Of a stretch of DNA of 64,000 bases, positions 51,718-63,278 are shown piece by piece. Position 1 is the stretch's first letter, and each line of letters begins with the position of its first letter. Source of the DNA: Blastobasis lacticolella. Lineage: Eukaryota; Arthropoda; Insecta; Lepidoptera; Blastobasidae. Below the pieces are notes generated by a model that did not search any database, was not told the DNA's origin, and worked only from the letters and a program-made list of their open reading frames with translations. The DNA is taken from NCBI GenBank assembly GCA_905147135.1, contig LR990046.1:18010501-18074500 (forward strand), given 5' to 3'. Made by a program: the position numbers and the translations under genes.

Positions 51718-54700
51718 TATTAAAATTGTTCAGTGTAATATAGATCGTTCAAAGAACAGTCTTCACGACTTTATTAAATCCTTTATGGCTGACAGTCATA
51801 CAATAGCCCTCATATCGGAGCCGTATGTGGGGGCGGGTAAAGAACTAAAACCAATCTCTGGTTTGAGAACATTCCAATTCTCATCCGGTGACAGGGTTAA
51901 GGCATGCATCCTGGCCAAACCCGAATGCGGCCCCATACTAGGAATGTCTCAGTTCTCTTCGTCTAACTTATGCGTAGTACAGCTCAAAACCAGGCTCAAA
52001 ACCATATATGTCGCCTCTGTTTACATCGAACCTAGACAAGATGAAGCGAATACACTTGCTAAGCTGGACCATTTCCTAGGACAGATCGGGACAAATCATT
52101 GTGTCGTAGGCGGAGACTTCAATGGGTGGCACACGTCATGGGGGAGCGTGACGGACAACCCGCGAGGCAGCGACACTGTGGACCTAATCAACAGTCATAA
52201 TATGCATGTATGTAACGACGGCTCGTCTCACACATTTGAAACTGTTACGCATGGACGCACGCGCTCTTCAATCATAGATATCACTTTTGTGTCCGACTCT
52301 ATGATTAGAAGTGTCGGTCACTGGCGCGTCGACCATGGATACTGTCCGTCCTCGCAGCACAGTGCTATATTATTTACAATTTCTCTCGCTGGAGATAGAA
52401 TGCGCTGCCACGATTACAATCCGTCTACTTTTAAGTATAAATGCCATAGGGCTAACTGGCCTCTATTCCAGGACACCCTTGAGAGACTCATGCGCGACTC
52501 TGGACTGCTAGAGAGGGACTTGACTGGACTCAGCCGCGACGATCTTGAGTCCACCGTAAACGAGTTCACTAGTATCCTACAGTCGGCCTGTAATAAAGCG
52601 ATTCCGATGAGAGGGCCCCGTGGAAGAGCCAAACCCCCCTGGTGGACGGACGGCCTAGAAGTGAGCAAGAAACAGCTGCTTAGGCTGCATCGTCGTATCA
52701 GAGCAGCCAGACACGACGACGCTCTACTCGGCTCGTTACGGCAGGAAAGGCAGGTCCTCAAGACACAATATGCATAAGACCTCAGGAAAGAGTCCACAAA
52801 CCATTTCAGGCAGTTCTGCGAACTGCAGACCAAGGAAAATGTGTGGTCTGTTACCAACCGCTTGCTCAAAGAAACTGCCCCCCGCCGACCACCTAACACG
52901 GTACGCGTTGGCAACCGACACACCACCACCGGGGAAGAGACCGCCAGAGCCCTATTAGACCATTTTTTCCCGGATGATGGAGACGATTGGGAGACCAAGC
53001 ACCGAATCCTGCGATCCCGAAGAGAAGCGGCGCCGGACACACAGGACGACCCGCTCTTCACGGTGGAAGAGGTACTCGAGTACCTGGCGCTAATGAACCC
53101 TAAGAAAGCTCCTGGGCTTGACGGCCTCACAGCTGACATCTGCAGTCGATTCGCCAAAACTTACCCGGCCTTCATCACTGGCGTTCTTAACCGATGCCTC
53201 ACTCTCCATAGCTTCCCGCGCCCCTGGAAGGAGGCATATGTCCGAATTATTCCAAAGCCCGGCAAGACCGATCACGGAGCGCTGGGCTCATTTCGGCCTA
53301 TTGGGCTCATACCTGTATTCGGAAAACTGCTGGAAAAACTGTTTATTAAACGAATTACACACAAAGCCTACGCTGACGGGCTGATGAATGCCCGCCAGTA
53401 TGGCTTCAAAGAACAAGTCAGTACTACCAATGCCATCCACTGCGCATTAGATACCATAAAAAAAGCGAAAGAGGCAAAACAATTAGTGGTCGCGGTCTCA
53501 CTCGACATAAAGGCCGCCTTTGACAACGCATGGTGGCCGGCAATGCTCGAGCGGCTCAGGGCTGTCCGATGCCCTCGCAATATATTTAAACTAGTTCAAG
53601 ACTATATCATTGATAGAAAAGTAATTTTAGATCATGCCGACGCACGGGTACAAAAGTATATGACCAAAGGATGCATCCAGGGTTCCACATGTGGGCCTGT
53701 GTTATGGAACTTTATACTCGACGAGTTGCTTGATCTGAACCTGCCCCGCGGTTGCCACATCCAGGCGTTTGCAGATGACGTGCTCCTCATAGTTTCCGCC
53801 GCGAATGTGGCAGATCTCCAGGAAACTGCAAATAGAGCGTTGAGCGCGATACACGACTGGGGTAGCGGGGTCAAGTTGAGCTTTGGACCTAGTAAAACTC
53901 AGGTTGTAGCCTTCACGCCTAAGGCCAAGGCGGCAATATTAAACTTAAATGGACACGATCTTTCATATGCACAGAAATTTAAGTTGCTCGGAGTCATCAT
54001 TGATGAAAAGCTGAATTTCAGTAAGCACGTCAAGCACGTAATTGCAAAATCGAACAAATTATTTGGTAAACTCGCTATGTACTGCAGGGCCACTTGGGGC
54101 GCTCACCCAGAGAATATAAAAACAATTTACAACATGGTTATTCAACCCACAATTACCTATGCAGCAGGAGTCTGGGGACATGTGGCACTAAAGAAAGGTG
54201 TTGCTAAAAAGCTTATTAGCTTACAAAGAACTTTTGCTATTAGGGCAACCCGTAGTTTCCGCACTGTCTCTGCCAATGCCGCGCTGGCGCTCGCGCAATT
54301 TCTCCCCCTGGACCTCAAAGTCTTGGAGGTCTATGAGATTGAGAGGACTCGCCTGCTCGGCGCCTCTGAATTCCTCCCGGCAGACATCTTGCTAGAACGG
54401 CCTACGCCGATGAGCGCTCTACTCCACCCCGCCTTTAGAGTGTCACTTTCCATTCGCACAACGTATAGTCAACAGGAGGTAGATGACCTGTGCGGACCAG
54501 TGGCCGTGCGAATTTTCACCGACGGCAGCAAGCAAGAGAACGGATCAGTGGGCGCAGCGTTTGTCAGCTATAGTGGTGGACATCGTGAGGACACAACTAA
54601 AAAATTCAAATTACACAGCAGCTGCACTGTCTTTCAGGCGGAACTGCTCGCAATACTCAAGGCTTGCGAGTGGGTGCAGGAAAGACAATTGAATGAGGTT

Positions 54701-55378
54701 GTGATCCTCACCGACTCCATGTCGTCTGTCATGGCCATTGGAGACAGGAACAACGTGCACCCGTTGATGTCCTCTATTCACCGACATGTCCACAGTCGCA
54801 CAGGAACAGGTAGGCTGGAGATAGCCTGGGTAAAAGGCCACACCGGTATAGCGGGCAACGAAGCTGCTGACCGAGCTGCTAATAGCGCCGCTGTTCTCCA
54901 CAAGACACCGGATTATCTCTGCTTCCCTATGTCCTATGTGAAACACAAGGTGAAGCTTCGTAGCCGTGAAACCTGGCAGCGCCGGTACACGAGCGCGGAA
55001 CAAGGCTCGCACACCAGACGCATTCTCCCAAGTCTAGACGCCATAGATGCCCTGTGGAACCAAACCTGTGTAAACTTTCACTTTACACAGATCCTAACTG
55101 GACACGGTTTCCACAAGGCCTATCTCAAAAGATTTAAAATTACAGAGAATGACGCCTGTCCTTGTGACAACTCCACCTGCCAGACCCTTGAACATCTTAT
55201 TCAAAACTGCCCAATTTTTGGCCGAGACCGATACGACTACACCGAAGGTTGCCGTAGTCTGGGAATAACATCTCCATTCGCGATTACTGAATCTTTAAAG
55301 AAAAAACGTAACATTGACTTGTTTACACACTACACTAGTCACATAATCAAAACGATTAGATTTATAAATGGAACATAG
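51701..55378 (+). pseudogene. R1/I-type ORF2 (endonuclease, reverse transcriptase, RNase H), one in-frame stop
   Basis: A 1226-codon frame interrupted only by TAA at 52775-52777. The endonuclease (51701-52400) has VQCNIDRS, GGDFNGWHTSWG, IIDITFVSD and the closing SSQHSAI. RT (about 53050-53950) has LDIKAAFDNAWW, KGCIQGSTCGPVLWN and the catalytic QAFADDVLL. RNase H (about 54500-54890) has FTDGSKQ, FQAELLAI, LTDSMSS and NEAADRAANS. A C-terminal CPCDNSTCQTLEHLIQNCP fits the Cys/His motif of this group. All catalytic residues I can identify are kept. Confidence 0.9.
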
Positions 55379-55472
55379 TGTTTTTTTAAATTGTTAATTA
55401 TTTGTTAGTGACTTCGCTGGCCCTAAATGTACAGGAAAAAAATAATAATAATAATAATAATAAAAAATGCTC

Positions 55473-58160
55473 AACACATGGACAACAGCCCAATACTTAG
55501 CTCAAGTACTTTAGGTGCATCATATATTATTTAACGTTATATGTATAATATATTTTATCTTGTTATAGCTTTAAGAAACCTGTATACACTGGGTGCATGT
55601 ATCCAATGGCACGCCCGATGTACACAGGTAATCCTGTAAAAACAATGTTTACAGGATTACTTACTGACGTATCTTTACTCGAGTTACATTTTGACAATTG
55701 ACTAAATACATCATCAATTTACATCAACTAGCATCAATGTAAAATACAATTAAATTAATTTGTCAAACGTGATCGAAATCATACGCCAAATTGCACGGCA
55801 ATGACCAAATCACATGGTACTAGTGGTCAAATCACAGGACCCTAAATGCCAATTCACATGGCAGTGGCCAAATCACATAGCCTATAATTAAATGCCAAAT
55901 CACAGGGCAATGGTCAAATCACATGACCTATAATTAAATTCCAAATCACAGGGCAATGGTCAAAACACATGACCTATAGTTAAATGCCAAATCACAGGGC
56001 AATGGTCAAATCACATGACCTATAATTAAATGCCAAATCACAGGGCAATGGTCAAATCACATGACCTACATATGACATTAAATATCCAGTACAACATCGT
56101 TGGCCACCGATATATTGTAAAGAATAATTGATGCTCGCTTTATGAAGTCAAATCGGTTAAAAATATTAATTAAATATAAATCATTTATCCAATAAGTCTG
56201 TTAACTCACAACCCATATCAGGGGATACCAAGCGCAAATTATCATTGGAAACATACAATTCATCGCGCTGCGACCCGCTGCCGAGAATTGGTGACCTGGA
56301 TCCAGCGCTGGTTGGTTGGTTGGACCATCATCATTCATCGGTGCTCCGGTCCCTTGATCATCCATTATGCAACACTCATTTATGGAGTACGGCTATGTGA
56401 CGTGAGGCAATAAATCAAGACTTCTTCTCTCTTCAATGGATGAGCAGCTAGCTAGTTTCACGTCTTGACTCGTCGATGGTCGGATGCAAAGTGTTAGTTA
56501 CGGCCGCGCGCCGAATATGATGTCATCACAGTATTTCCAACTATCCGCAAGGTGGCACTTCGATTGACGTTACATTTCTTGGTCAAAATGATGTCTAGGC
56601 TCAAGACCGTCTACACACGCCCTCGTGTGTTATCTGAAACAAAAATACCACAGCACAGTACCATGTTCCCTCGGTCATTCCTGACGCTATGGTTGTAAGA
56701 GACTATACTAGCTCTCTTTTTATCATTCTAAACTCAAAACAATATTCCTTAACTCGTGGAAAGACAAACTTAATAAACGAAATTAATAAACATTGCTAAC
56801 GTTTTTACTCAGCGAGATTGATTCGTTCGTCTCTTTTGTAACCCGTAGGTACTTATAGAATCTAGTAGTACCTTTATAATACATATAAGCTAGTACAGTA
56901 CTAGCCGTAGTTTTTATAAACTGTACCTATTGTACGTAGATACACTACCTACTGTTAGACTATGCAGTATATTTCCCAATATGAAATTGCTAAAATCGTA
57001 AAATAGTAACCAACACGCTTTACTTTACTTTATCAGCTCGTGGTCAGTCCTTCGACCAAATCCACTCAGTACATCGTATACAGAATATCACAAGTAATGC
57101 AGTCTATCTGCTATCACAACACGTGATAATAAACACTTGAGTTACATAAAAAGTAATCGTCCTAGACAGAAACTAACGTTCACCGTCGAAAACAACATTA
57201 TCACTGCTGCCCAACATCAAAACTAAATTAAAATTTTAATAATGAGAAGCTCCTGGGCATCCCCAGCAAGCAGAGTTACAAATTTCAATTACCGAGTCGT
57301 TAATCGATAACAATGTACCCAAAATAAACCGCTCAGAATAAGTTATAATAAGACCACGCCAAGTCCGAATCGCTAATTAAATAAAATCAAATAAAAATCT
57401 CCATATGGCAAGTTTTTAAAATTCATAGAACGTCATTCATAAAAGTCATAACAAACAATTTGATTTCTATAGGATTGTTTATTTTCGTGAGTTATGAAAA
57501 ATATTATTAAATAATGAGCAAAATAATGAAAAAGAAAGTGCGACTAAAAGTATAAGTTCAAACCAATAGTGACCAAATAACTGAATGTTTTTAAGAAGGA
57601 CTGACAAGGACAGATTATCCCCAGATTATTTGTCCATGCATCAGTCGTCATCTGTGATCAACCTGATGTTCAACGTCATAATCATCCATTAGGTAGCAGT
57701 TCCGATTCCCGTGATTACATGGAAGCCAACACTGGGGCTTTTAATCGAAATCACATTTTATTAAAGAATATACACTCTACTCTCGTAACCTAGACAAAAT
57801 AATTGACTAGTCTCCATATTTTTTGTATCTGAATCATCGTAAATCATGTGGGAACTTTCCACACCATTGACCTGTACTCACTACCTACCTACACAAATAT
57901 ACTACCAGTAGTTTGCAATGAAAGCCAGGATCTAAAGCAGCGTCATTAAAGAGCAACTGAGTTTTGCCACTCAGACTTGGTCCGTGGATAACAGAAGCGG
58001 AAATTCATTTCCAAATACGTCACTAGCTTCAGGACTCATTAGTAATCAAAGTTAAAATATTACCTATTTTCATTTGTCTACCAGCGCGGTAAAATGATTT
58101 CATTCAACTGTGTTAACGTCTCTAAAAATGTATTGTTCTTAACATTACATTACTTTCCAT
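55473..58160. other. Gene-free stretch with a minisatellite and a hairpin
   Basis: Contains a perfect 13-bp hairpin (55628-55660), the 46-bp array at 55786-56066, and around 56270-56300 a GAATTGGTGACCTGGATCC phrase resembling the start of an LTR element's internal region, without recognisable gag or pol. 56450-58160 shows no gene. Confidence 0.5.
55786..56066 (+). repeat. 46-bp minisatellite
   Basis: Unit: TATAATTAAATGCCAAATCA then CAGGGCAATGGT and CAAATCACATGACC; about four near-identical units, preceded by more diverged half-units. The dominant internal phrase is CAAATCACA. Confidence 0.9.
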
Positions 58161-58162
58161 CT

Positions 58163-58480
58163 TCTAATATATAAAATTCTCGTGTCACAGTTTTCGTTGC
58201 CATACTCCTCCGAAACGGCTTGACCGATTTTGATGAAATTTTTTGTGCTTATCCGGTATCTATGAGAATCGGCCAACATCTATTTTTCATCCCCCTAAAT
58301 GTTAGGGGTAGCCCACCCCTAAATTTTTTTATTTATTTTTTATACAAAATTTTTAATTTCTATTTTTTTATGATACAACATACAAAAATACATACAATCC
58401 TCAATTTTTACCCTTCTACGATCAACCCTTATTTAGGAAATTATTTATATGGCAAAACAATGTTTGCCGGGTCAGCTAGT
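58163..58480 (+). mobile_element. Non-autonomous Helitron, first of a tandem pair
   Basis: Starts TCTAATATATAAAATTCTCG and ends GCCGGGTCAGCTAG then T, typical Helitron limits. The 93-residue ORF across it (58220-58501) is a repeat by-product. Confidence 0.75.
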
Positions 58481-58496
58481 TTGAATATAAAAATCT

Positions 58497-58814
58497 TCTA
58501 ATATATAAAATTCTCGTGTCACAGTTTTCGTTGCCATACTCCTCCGAAACGGCTTGACCGATTTTGATGAAATTTTTTGTGCTTATCCGGTATCTATGAG
58601 AATCGGCCAACATCTATTTTTCATCCCCCTAAATGTTAGGGGTAGTACACCCCTAAATTTTTTTATTTATTTTTTAGACAAAATTTTTAATTTCTATTTT
58701 TTTATGATACAACATACAAAAATACATACAATCCTCAATTTTCACCCTTCTACGATCAACCCTTATTTAGGAAATTATTTATATGGCAAAACAACGTTTG
58801 CCGGGTCAGCTAGT
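58497..58814 (+). mobile_element. Non-autonomous Helitron, second of a tandem pair
   Basis: Differs from the first copy by only a handful of bases (for example TAGCCCAC versus TAGTACAC). Both copies are followed by the same TTGAATATAAAAATCT, so the tandem unit is 334 bp and includes flank. Confidence 0.75.
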
Positions 58815-58829
58815 TTGAATATAAAAATC

Positions 58830-59862
58830 TCCTTTCTGCCTTCAACAGACATAGGTAACACAGTCCATCGGTTACCACTCTAAAACAACGAAACAAGTAA
58901 AGTAATTGTCATAGCTTCTTATCACACTTCGATCGAGTCTACTATATTTAGACTTTAGGTTATGTTTAAGCTCCCATTTTGAAACGATCTAACAATGTTT
59001 GCAACAACGAAGAAGTCCCATATCCATCCGCCTTTTAAGAAATCACAACATTTAAACTTGCATCTACAGTCACAACATTGAGACTTTCGGGGCTCTCAGC
59101 CCAATGAGTCACACACACGACTCCCGGGCCACTCCAAGTCAGCCAAATATATCAGGATATTTGACCTCAACAACAGTTTAGGTACTACTAAACTTGTACT
59201 GGCAGAAGGATATGAAATCTCACCATTGCTTACACTGTCTCATCTTACAGGTACAACAACAGAAATCGAAATCGTTACTTGGTATCGGTAATCAAGGAAA
59301 TTTCAGTACTCTAAGCTAAAGTTAACATTATGTAACCGACTAATTGAGCAATCACCAAAATATGTGGACTTTTTCATCATCATTATCGTTCAACATTTTC
59401 TCACAAAACTTGAAACAACTACTATCTGCTGGCCACGCTCCCATAGGCTCCAACAGCCTCATACGTAAAACACAATCACCTCCAACCGGTGATGCCACAA
59501 GCTTTGAGTAAACATAACCAACCACATACATTTCATAAAAACCTTTGCTCGATAGTCGTCACGTCAGAGTTAGTTGCTTAAATCCGTCTACCAAAGTCAG
59601 AAACAGGTCGAACTAAGTCACAGGTATAACTAAGTCATTCAAAACATAATTTAAAATTATCTACCGTCGATCAGCCTGTAGTTTTTGTGGACCCTACGAT
59701 GTCTGGTCTTGCATCTGGCAGGCACTTGCCACTTCGCGTCGTAAGCATCCAGTTTCCTCAGCCTCAGGCGGTCAGTACGAAAATATCACGATGTAACATG
59801 AAAACGAAAGACATTGCATTAGAAATATTGTGGGACGTTGGAATCCTTTATCCCACTTCTGA
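58830..59862. other. Gene-free stretch before the second LTR-like repeat
   Basis: No convincing gene. Close to the LTR, 59827-59856 carries GTGGGACGTTGG and TCCCAC, which echo the LTR ends; the 64-residue ORF at 59687-59881 might be the end of an LTR element polyprotein, but no motif confirms it. Confidence 0.4.
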
Positions 59863-60281
59863 TGTGGGAGTAAGTGTATAGAAATTAAAGAAATATGGAG
59901 AATAAATCCATGTATATTATTGCAAATAACATACTAAATAGACAGCAACAGATCGAGAGGACATATTTTATTAAATTAAGCAATTTACTTAGAATTAGCA
60001 AAATACAGACAAATTCACAACCATTAAAATTGTTATATCTAATGAAAGCAAATAGAACATAGAAATAATACGAAATATACGTTTAATCAAGATTACCTGA
60101 GGAAGACAGCTCAGAGCACTGGTGGTGCCGTGTCCGCAGTCGGACAACGTCTGACCTGTCGAGAGCGATGGCCGCTTTCTTATATACTGCGGTGTACCCG
60201 CATGTGTGGTTTTTAATTTAAGAACACTACCGACATTTTATAAAATTGAAGATAAATAAAATAATAATCTTATTTCCCACA
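59863..60281. repeat. Solo-LTR-like repeat, copy 2
   Basis: Near-identical to 45476-45870 with about 24 extra bases near the start and a TG insertion in the CATGTGTGG region. Ends are TGTGGGAG and TTTCCCACA. Confidence 0.75.
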
Positions 60282-60387
60282 TATACACTGGTGGACTATT
60301 TAAGTTTGTTGTCCGGCTTTTGGAGAAATAAGTCAATCTAGTTAGTAAGAATTAGATGTTGATATTAGTTATCATTTGAAATCATAA

Positions 60388-60580
60388 CTGGTTCAGTTGG
60401 TTTGGTTTCTGTTGGGTCTGCCACGCAGAAGTCCCGGGTTCGATTCCCGGCGTGGCATAAATTGAAATGATGAATTTAAATTTCTGTCACGAGTTTGGGT
60501 GTTGAGTTTCGAGGCCCCTTTAACACAAGCTTTGAGGCTAGATGGCGCTGTGTGAATTGTCCAAGCAGATTTATATTTTA
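60388..60580 (+). repeat. tRNA-derived SINE (family B)
   Basis: Head CTGGTTCAGTTGG and CCCGGGTTCGATTCCCGGCG, body AAATTTCTGTCACGAGTTTG, tail with GGCTAGATGGCGCTGTGTG, all shared with 34560-34805 and 38690-38935. Confidence 0.8.
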
Positions 60581-60584
60581 CTAG

Positions 60585-60680
60585 TGGACCCGGCGCGACT
60601 TCGTTCGCTTATCGTTCTAATTCTAACCCTACACCTACCCTACACCTACCTTACACCTACCCTACACCTACTGTAACGAT
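60585..60680 (-). mobile_element. Helitron 3' end, reversed, with C-rich array
   Basis: ACTAG, then CGCGACTTCGTTCGC, then CCTACACCTACC repeats: the reverse complement of the 3' part of the 12- and 14-kb Helitrons. Confidence 0.65.
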
Positions 60681-60974
60681 CACTATGTACCATGAGCTTG
60701 TCAGCTTTAATATACAGGGTGTTACTTAATACACGTATAAAGCCGAAAGGGTGTTAAAGTATAGCTTGCAAAGAGTACACTGGCGACTTCATATTATCCG
60801 GACATTGAATTTTAATTTTCATAAAAAAATCTTCGTTTTTAAAGAAAAATAACCATATCGACTACGTTGAAGCGCAGCTCTATTTCAAGTTGATGATCCT
60901 AGAAGGAGAAGTTCAATAACCGCGTGCGACCCCTATGAAAGTAGAGCAACCTCCTTAAGCCTAGTACCAGGAGC

Positions 60975-61300
60975 CTAATGCCACGTACACACGCACCGGT
61001 TTCGGCCAACGGTTGTCCGTTGGCGTGTGCCGGCCGGCGATCCGCAGCGCAGCGTGGCGGTAACATCAAACGGATAGAAAAGCAATCGACCAAACGCATC
61101 TTGGGCGGATACCGAAAGCCAACGAACAAACGTGCGATTACGAGCCCGAATAGGTTCCCAAAACTCCCAAAGATCGTTTGCTTGACCACGAAATGCAATT
61201 ACCTATTGGACCTTAGAAGTCCAAAGAACGTGCTGTAACCAACGGCGAATTCGGCCGACAACCCTTCGTTGGCGTAAGTTGAGTGTGTACACACCATAAA
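60975..61300. mobile_element. MITE with CGTACACAC-type ends
   Basis: The left end (ATGCCACGTACACACGC, then CGGCCAACGG) and right end (CCGACAACCCTTCGTTGGCG through GTGTGTACACACC) are imperfect inverted copies. The two ORFs of 86 and 99 residues across it are by-products. Confidence 0.6.
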
Positions 61301-61485
61301 GAGGAGTTTAATAACCTCGTGCCATTCATAACAAAACAAAAAAACCTCCTACATCTTGCTACCAGGCGCCGAACTAAATGTTACCTACTTATCTACTCTA
61401 GAATAAACTCTACCAAATTAACTAGGAACTTACCTACACTAATTATTTTCAATAGGTAGGTATGCTTAAATAGTCGGAGCGTCGT

Positions 61486-61795
61486 CGGTGGCCTAAGGTT
61501 ACGGTATCGGAGTCGTACGCGAGAGGTACCGGGTTCGACACCCGCTGCCGCCACGTACCAGTGACCTTTTCTGACGGAAAACATCGTGATGAAACCTGCA
61601 CATTTAGGCGACTGAATGTCTAACCATGATTCAATCTGGTCAGGTAATCAGGTTCCCCTGGTAGTAGGGTCAGGCAGGATTCAGGACTGTCAGACGTAAT
61701 GACCAGAAATGCGAAATCCTGGATCATGGTCAAGGCGGACCCCAGGCCCTCGTGCGCGAGGGCAAAACCAGGTCATTAACACCGAGATGATTTCT
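61486..61795 (+). repeat. tRNA-Ser-like SINE (family A)
   Basis: Head with GTCGGTGGCCTAAGG and GAGAGGTACCGGGTTCGAC; body with GAAACCTGCACATTTAGGCG and the later CAAATCCTGGATCATGG-type stretch. Confidence 0.75.
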
Positions 61796-61799
61796 ACTA

Positions 61800-63278
61800 G
61801 GTAGGTACCTAACAGAACAAACCACCCCAGCACAACATAGGTAAAATAAGAATTAAATTCATAATACTTAGGTAGTTATTAACTAAAGGCCTAAAAACAG
61901 TATCTTAGTAGGTAAGGTAGGTAGGAACCTACGTAAATAAAAAACAAAACATGTTAATCAGCCTGGAAGACAGCCGGACCCGCGGTGTGGACTGCCACAG
62001 GTACTTAAACTAAATAAAAATAAACATAGTCAGCTACGTACTAAAGTAGATATCTACTACACTAAAACGGGATTCGTTCAATTGACAAAATGGCTCTATA
62101 CAGATAGGTAAGTACTAGGTACCTACTAACACGGTTCCCTCATCTAAGTACCTACGTACCTAGGGAACCACTTATGAATCTAGTCTTGGTGAAACACATT
62201 ACAGACAGGTTCCACTAAATACCTACATGTTTTTATGAAAAGATAAAAGCGTTGTCTTTTCTACCTATTTCCCGTCGGAAAAGAACCGAGCGCGGCGGTT
62301 GCGCTTCTAACGTCACTATTAGGTGGTAGGTAGCGTCTCCTAGTCTAGCTAGCACCTAGACCTTTAAAGCATGTAGGTACCTACGTACCTTTTAAACGTT
62401 ATTTTATGGAAGCAAACAGTGTCAGGTGCCAGCGCGGTTAACCACACTTTCTTGCTTTGTTGTGGCTCGATGACTGATAGGTAGATACACTCATACACAC
62501 AGATACACAACACTACAGCATGCACTGGTTGCTATGCAATACGTAAGTAGGTAGGTAACATGGTCTTTGGCCTACTGCTTGGTTGCACTCATGCACAGAA
62601 TAATGATTATCACAATACTTAAACTATTGAACATTGTACACAAACAAGACTACGTTAATATTAGTACCTGAAGCAATAAATCATTCATTCATTCATATTG
62701 TTTACAGTCTTATCAGAGTTATTTTCACAGTACTTAGCTATCCTATACATACAACGCAACAAACAATCACACCGATCACGCGAAAAGCTAAAAACCGAAT
62801 AAACGAACACGACTCGAAAATAGGTACATTTTAACCCAAGAAGCCACGCTGTCGGCGCAGGGTCGGTTCAATCAAACGACACACCCAAGTGTGCAGCACG
62901 CACACTGCCAAAACTCCGGCGTGTCGACACATGAGCCTCGTGGCGGGGTATTTCCCGCGACTTTCGGCGCGTCGCACGGGGCGGCGGGTGGCGGGAGACG
63001 AGGCGGGAGGCGTGGCAGCAGGCAGCGCCTTAGGGATCCGCGTGTTAGGGGTCGTACTTATTTCGCCTCTTATGTTCTCCTGGTAGATGCACCGTAATGT
63101 TGATTGTGTTTATTTATTAAAGTGAGGCTCAAACAAGTCCAACAGTGGACTAATAATAATCCTTATGATGTAGGTAATGGAATACATATGCTTACCACTA
63201 TTTTATCGGGTAATTTGTAAAGACAGTAATTTCTAAAATTGTGTTTGGGTCCGTGTTTCACCTAGGTGACCTAGGTTC
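61800..63278. other. Gene-free region with a CpG-rich patch
   Basis: Many GTAGGTA-type short repeats up to about 62620. A CpG-rich patch at 62840-63060 has two overlapping open frames (62889-63097) without recognisable product; it might be a promoter or first exon of a gene beyond the window. Confidence 0.4.

Larger units (their letters stand above)
50527..55472 (+). mobile_element. R1/I-group non-LTR retrotransposon, nearly intact
   Basis: Two overlapping ORFs: a nucleocapsid-like ORF1 and an endonuclease/RT/RNase H ORF2, followed by a short 3' untranslated region and an (AAT)n tail at about 55436-55466. Each ORF is broken by one in-frame stop and nothing else, so the copy is young. RNase H plus a terminal Cys/His motif place it in the R1/LOA/I assemblage. 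Confidence 0.9.

Noticed and set aside
55786..56066. CRISPR-like array
   Set aside because: The repeats are head to tail without unique spacers, and the setting is an insect nuclear genome.
45476..60281. One complete LTR retrotransposon bounded by the two LTR-like repeats
   Set aside because: No primer-binding site after copy 1, no polypurine tract before copy 2 and no gag/pol between them; kept only as a question in the findings.
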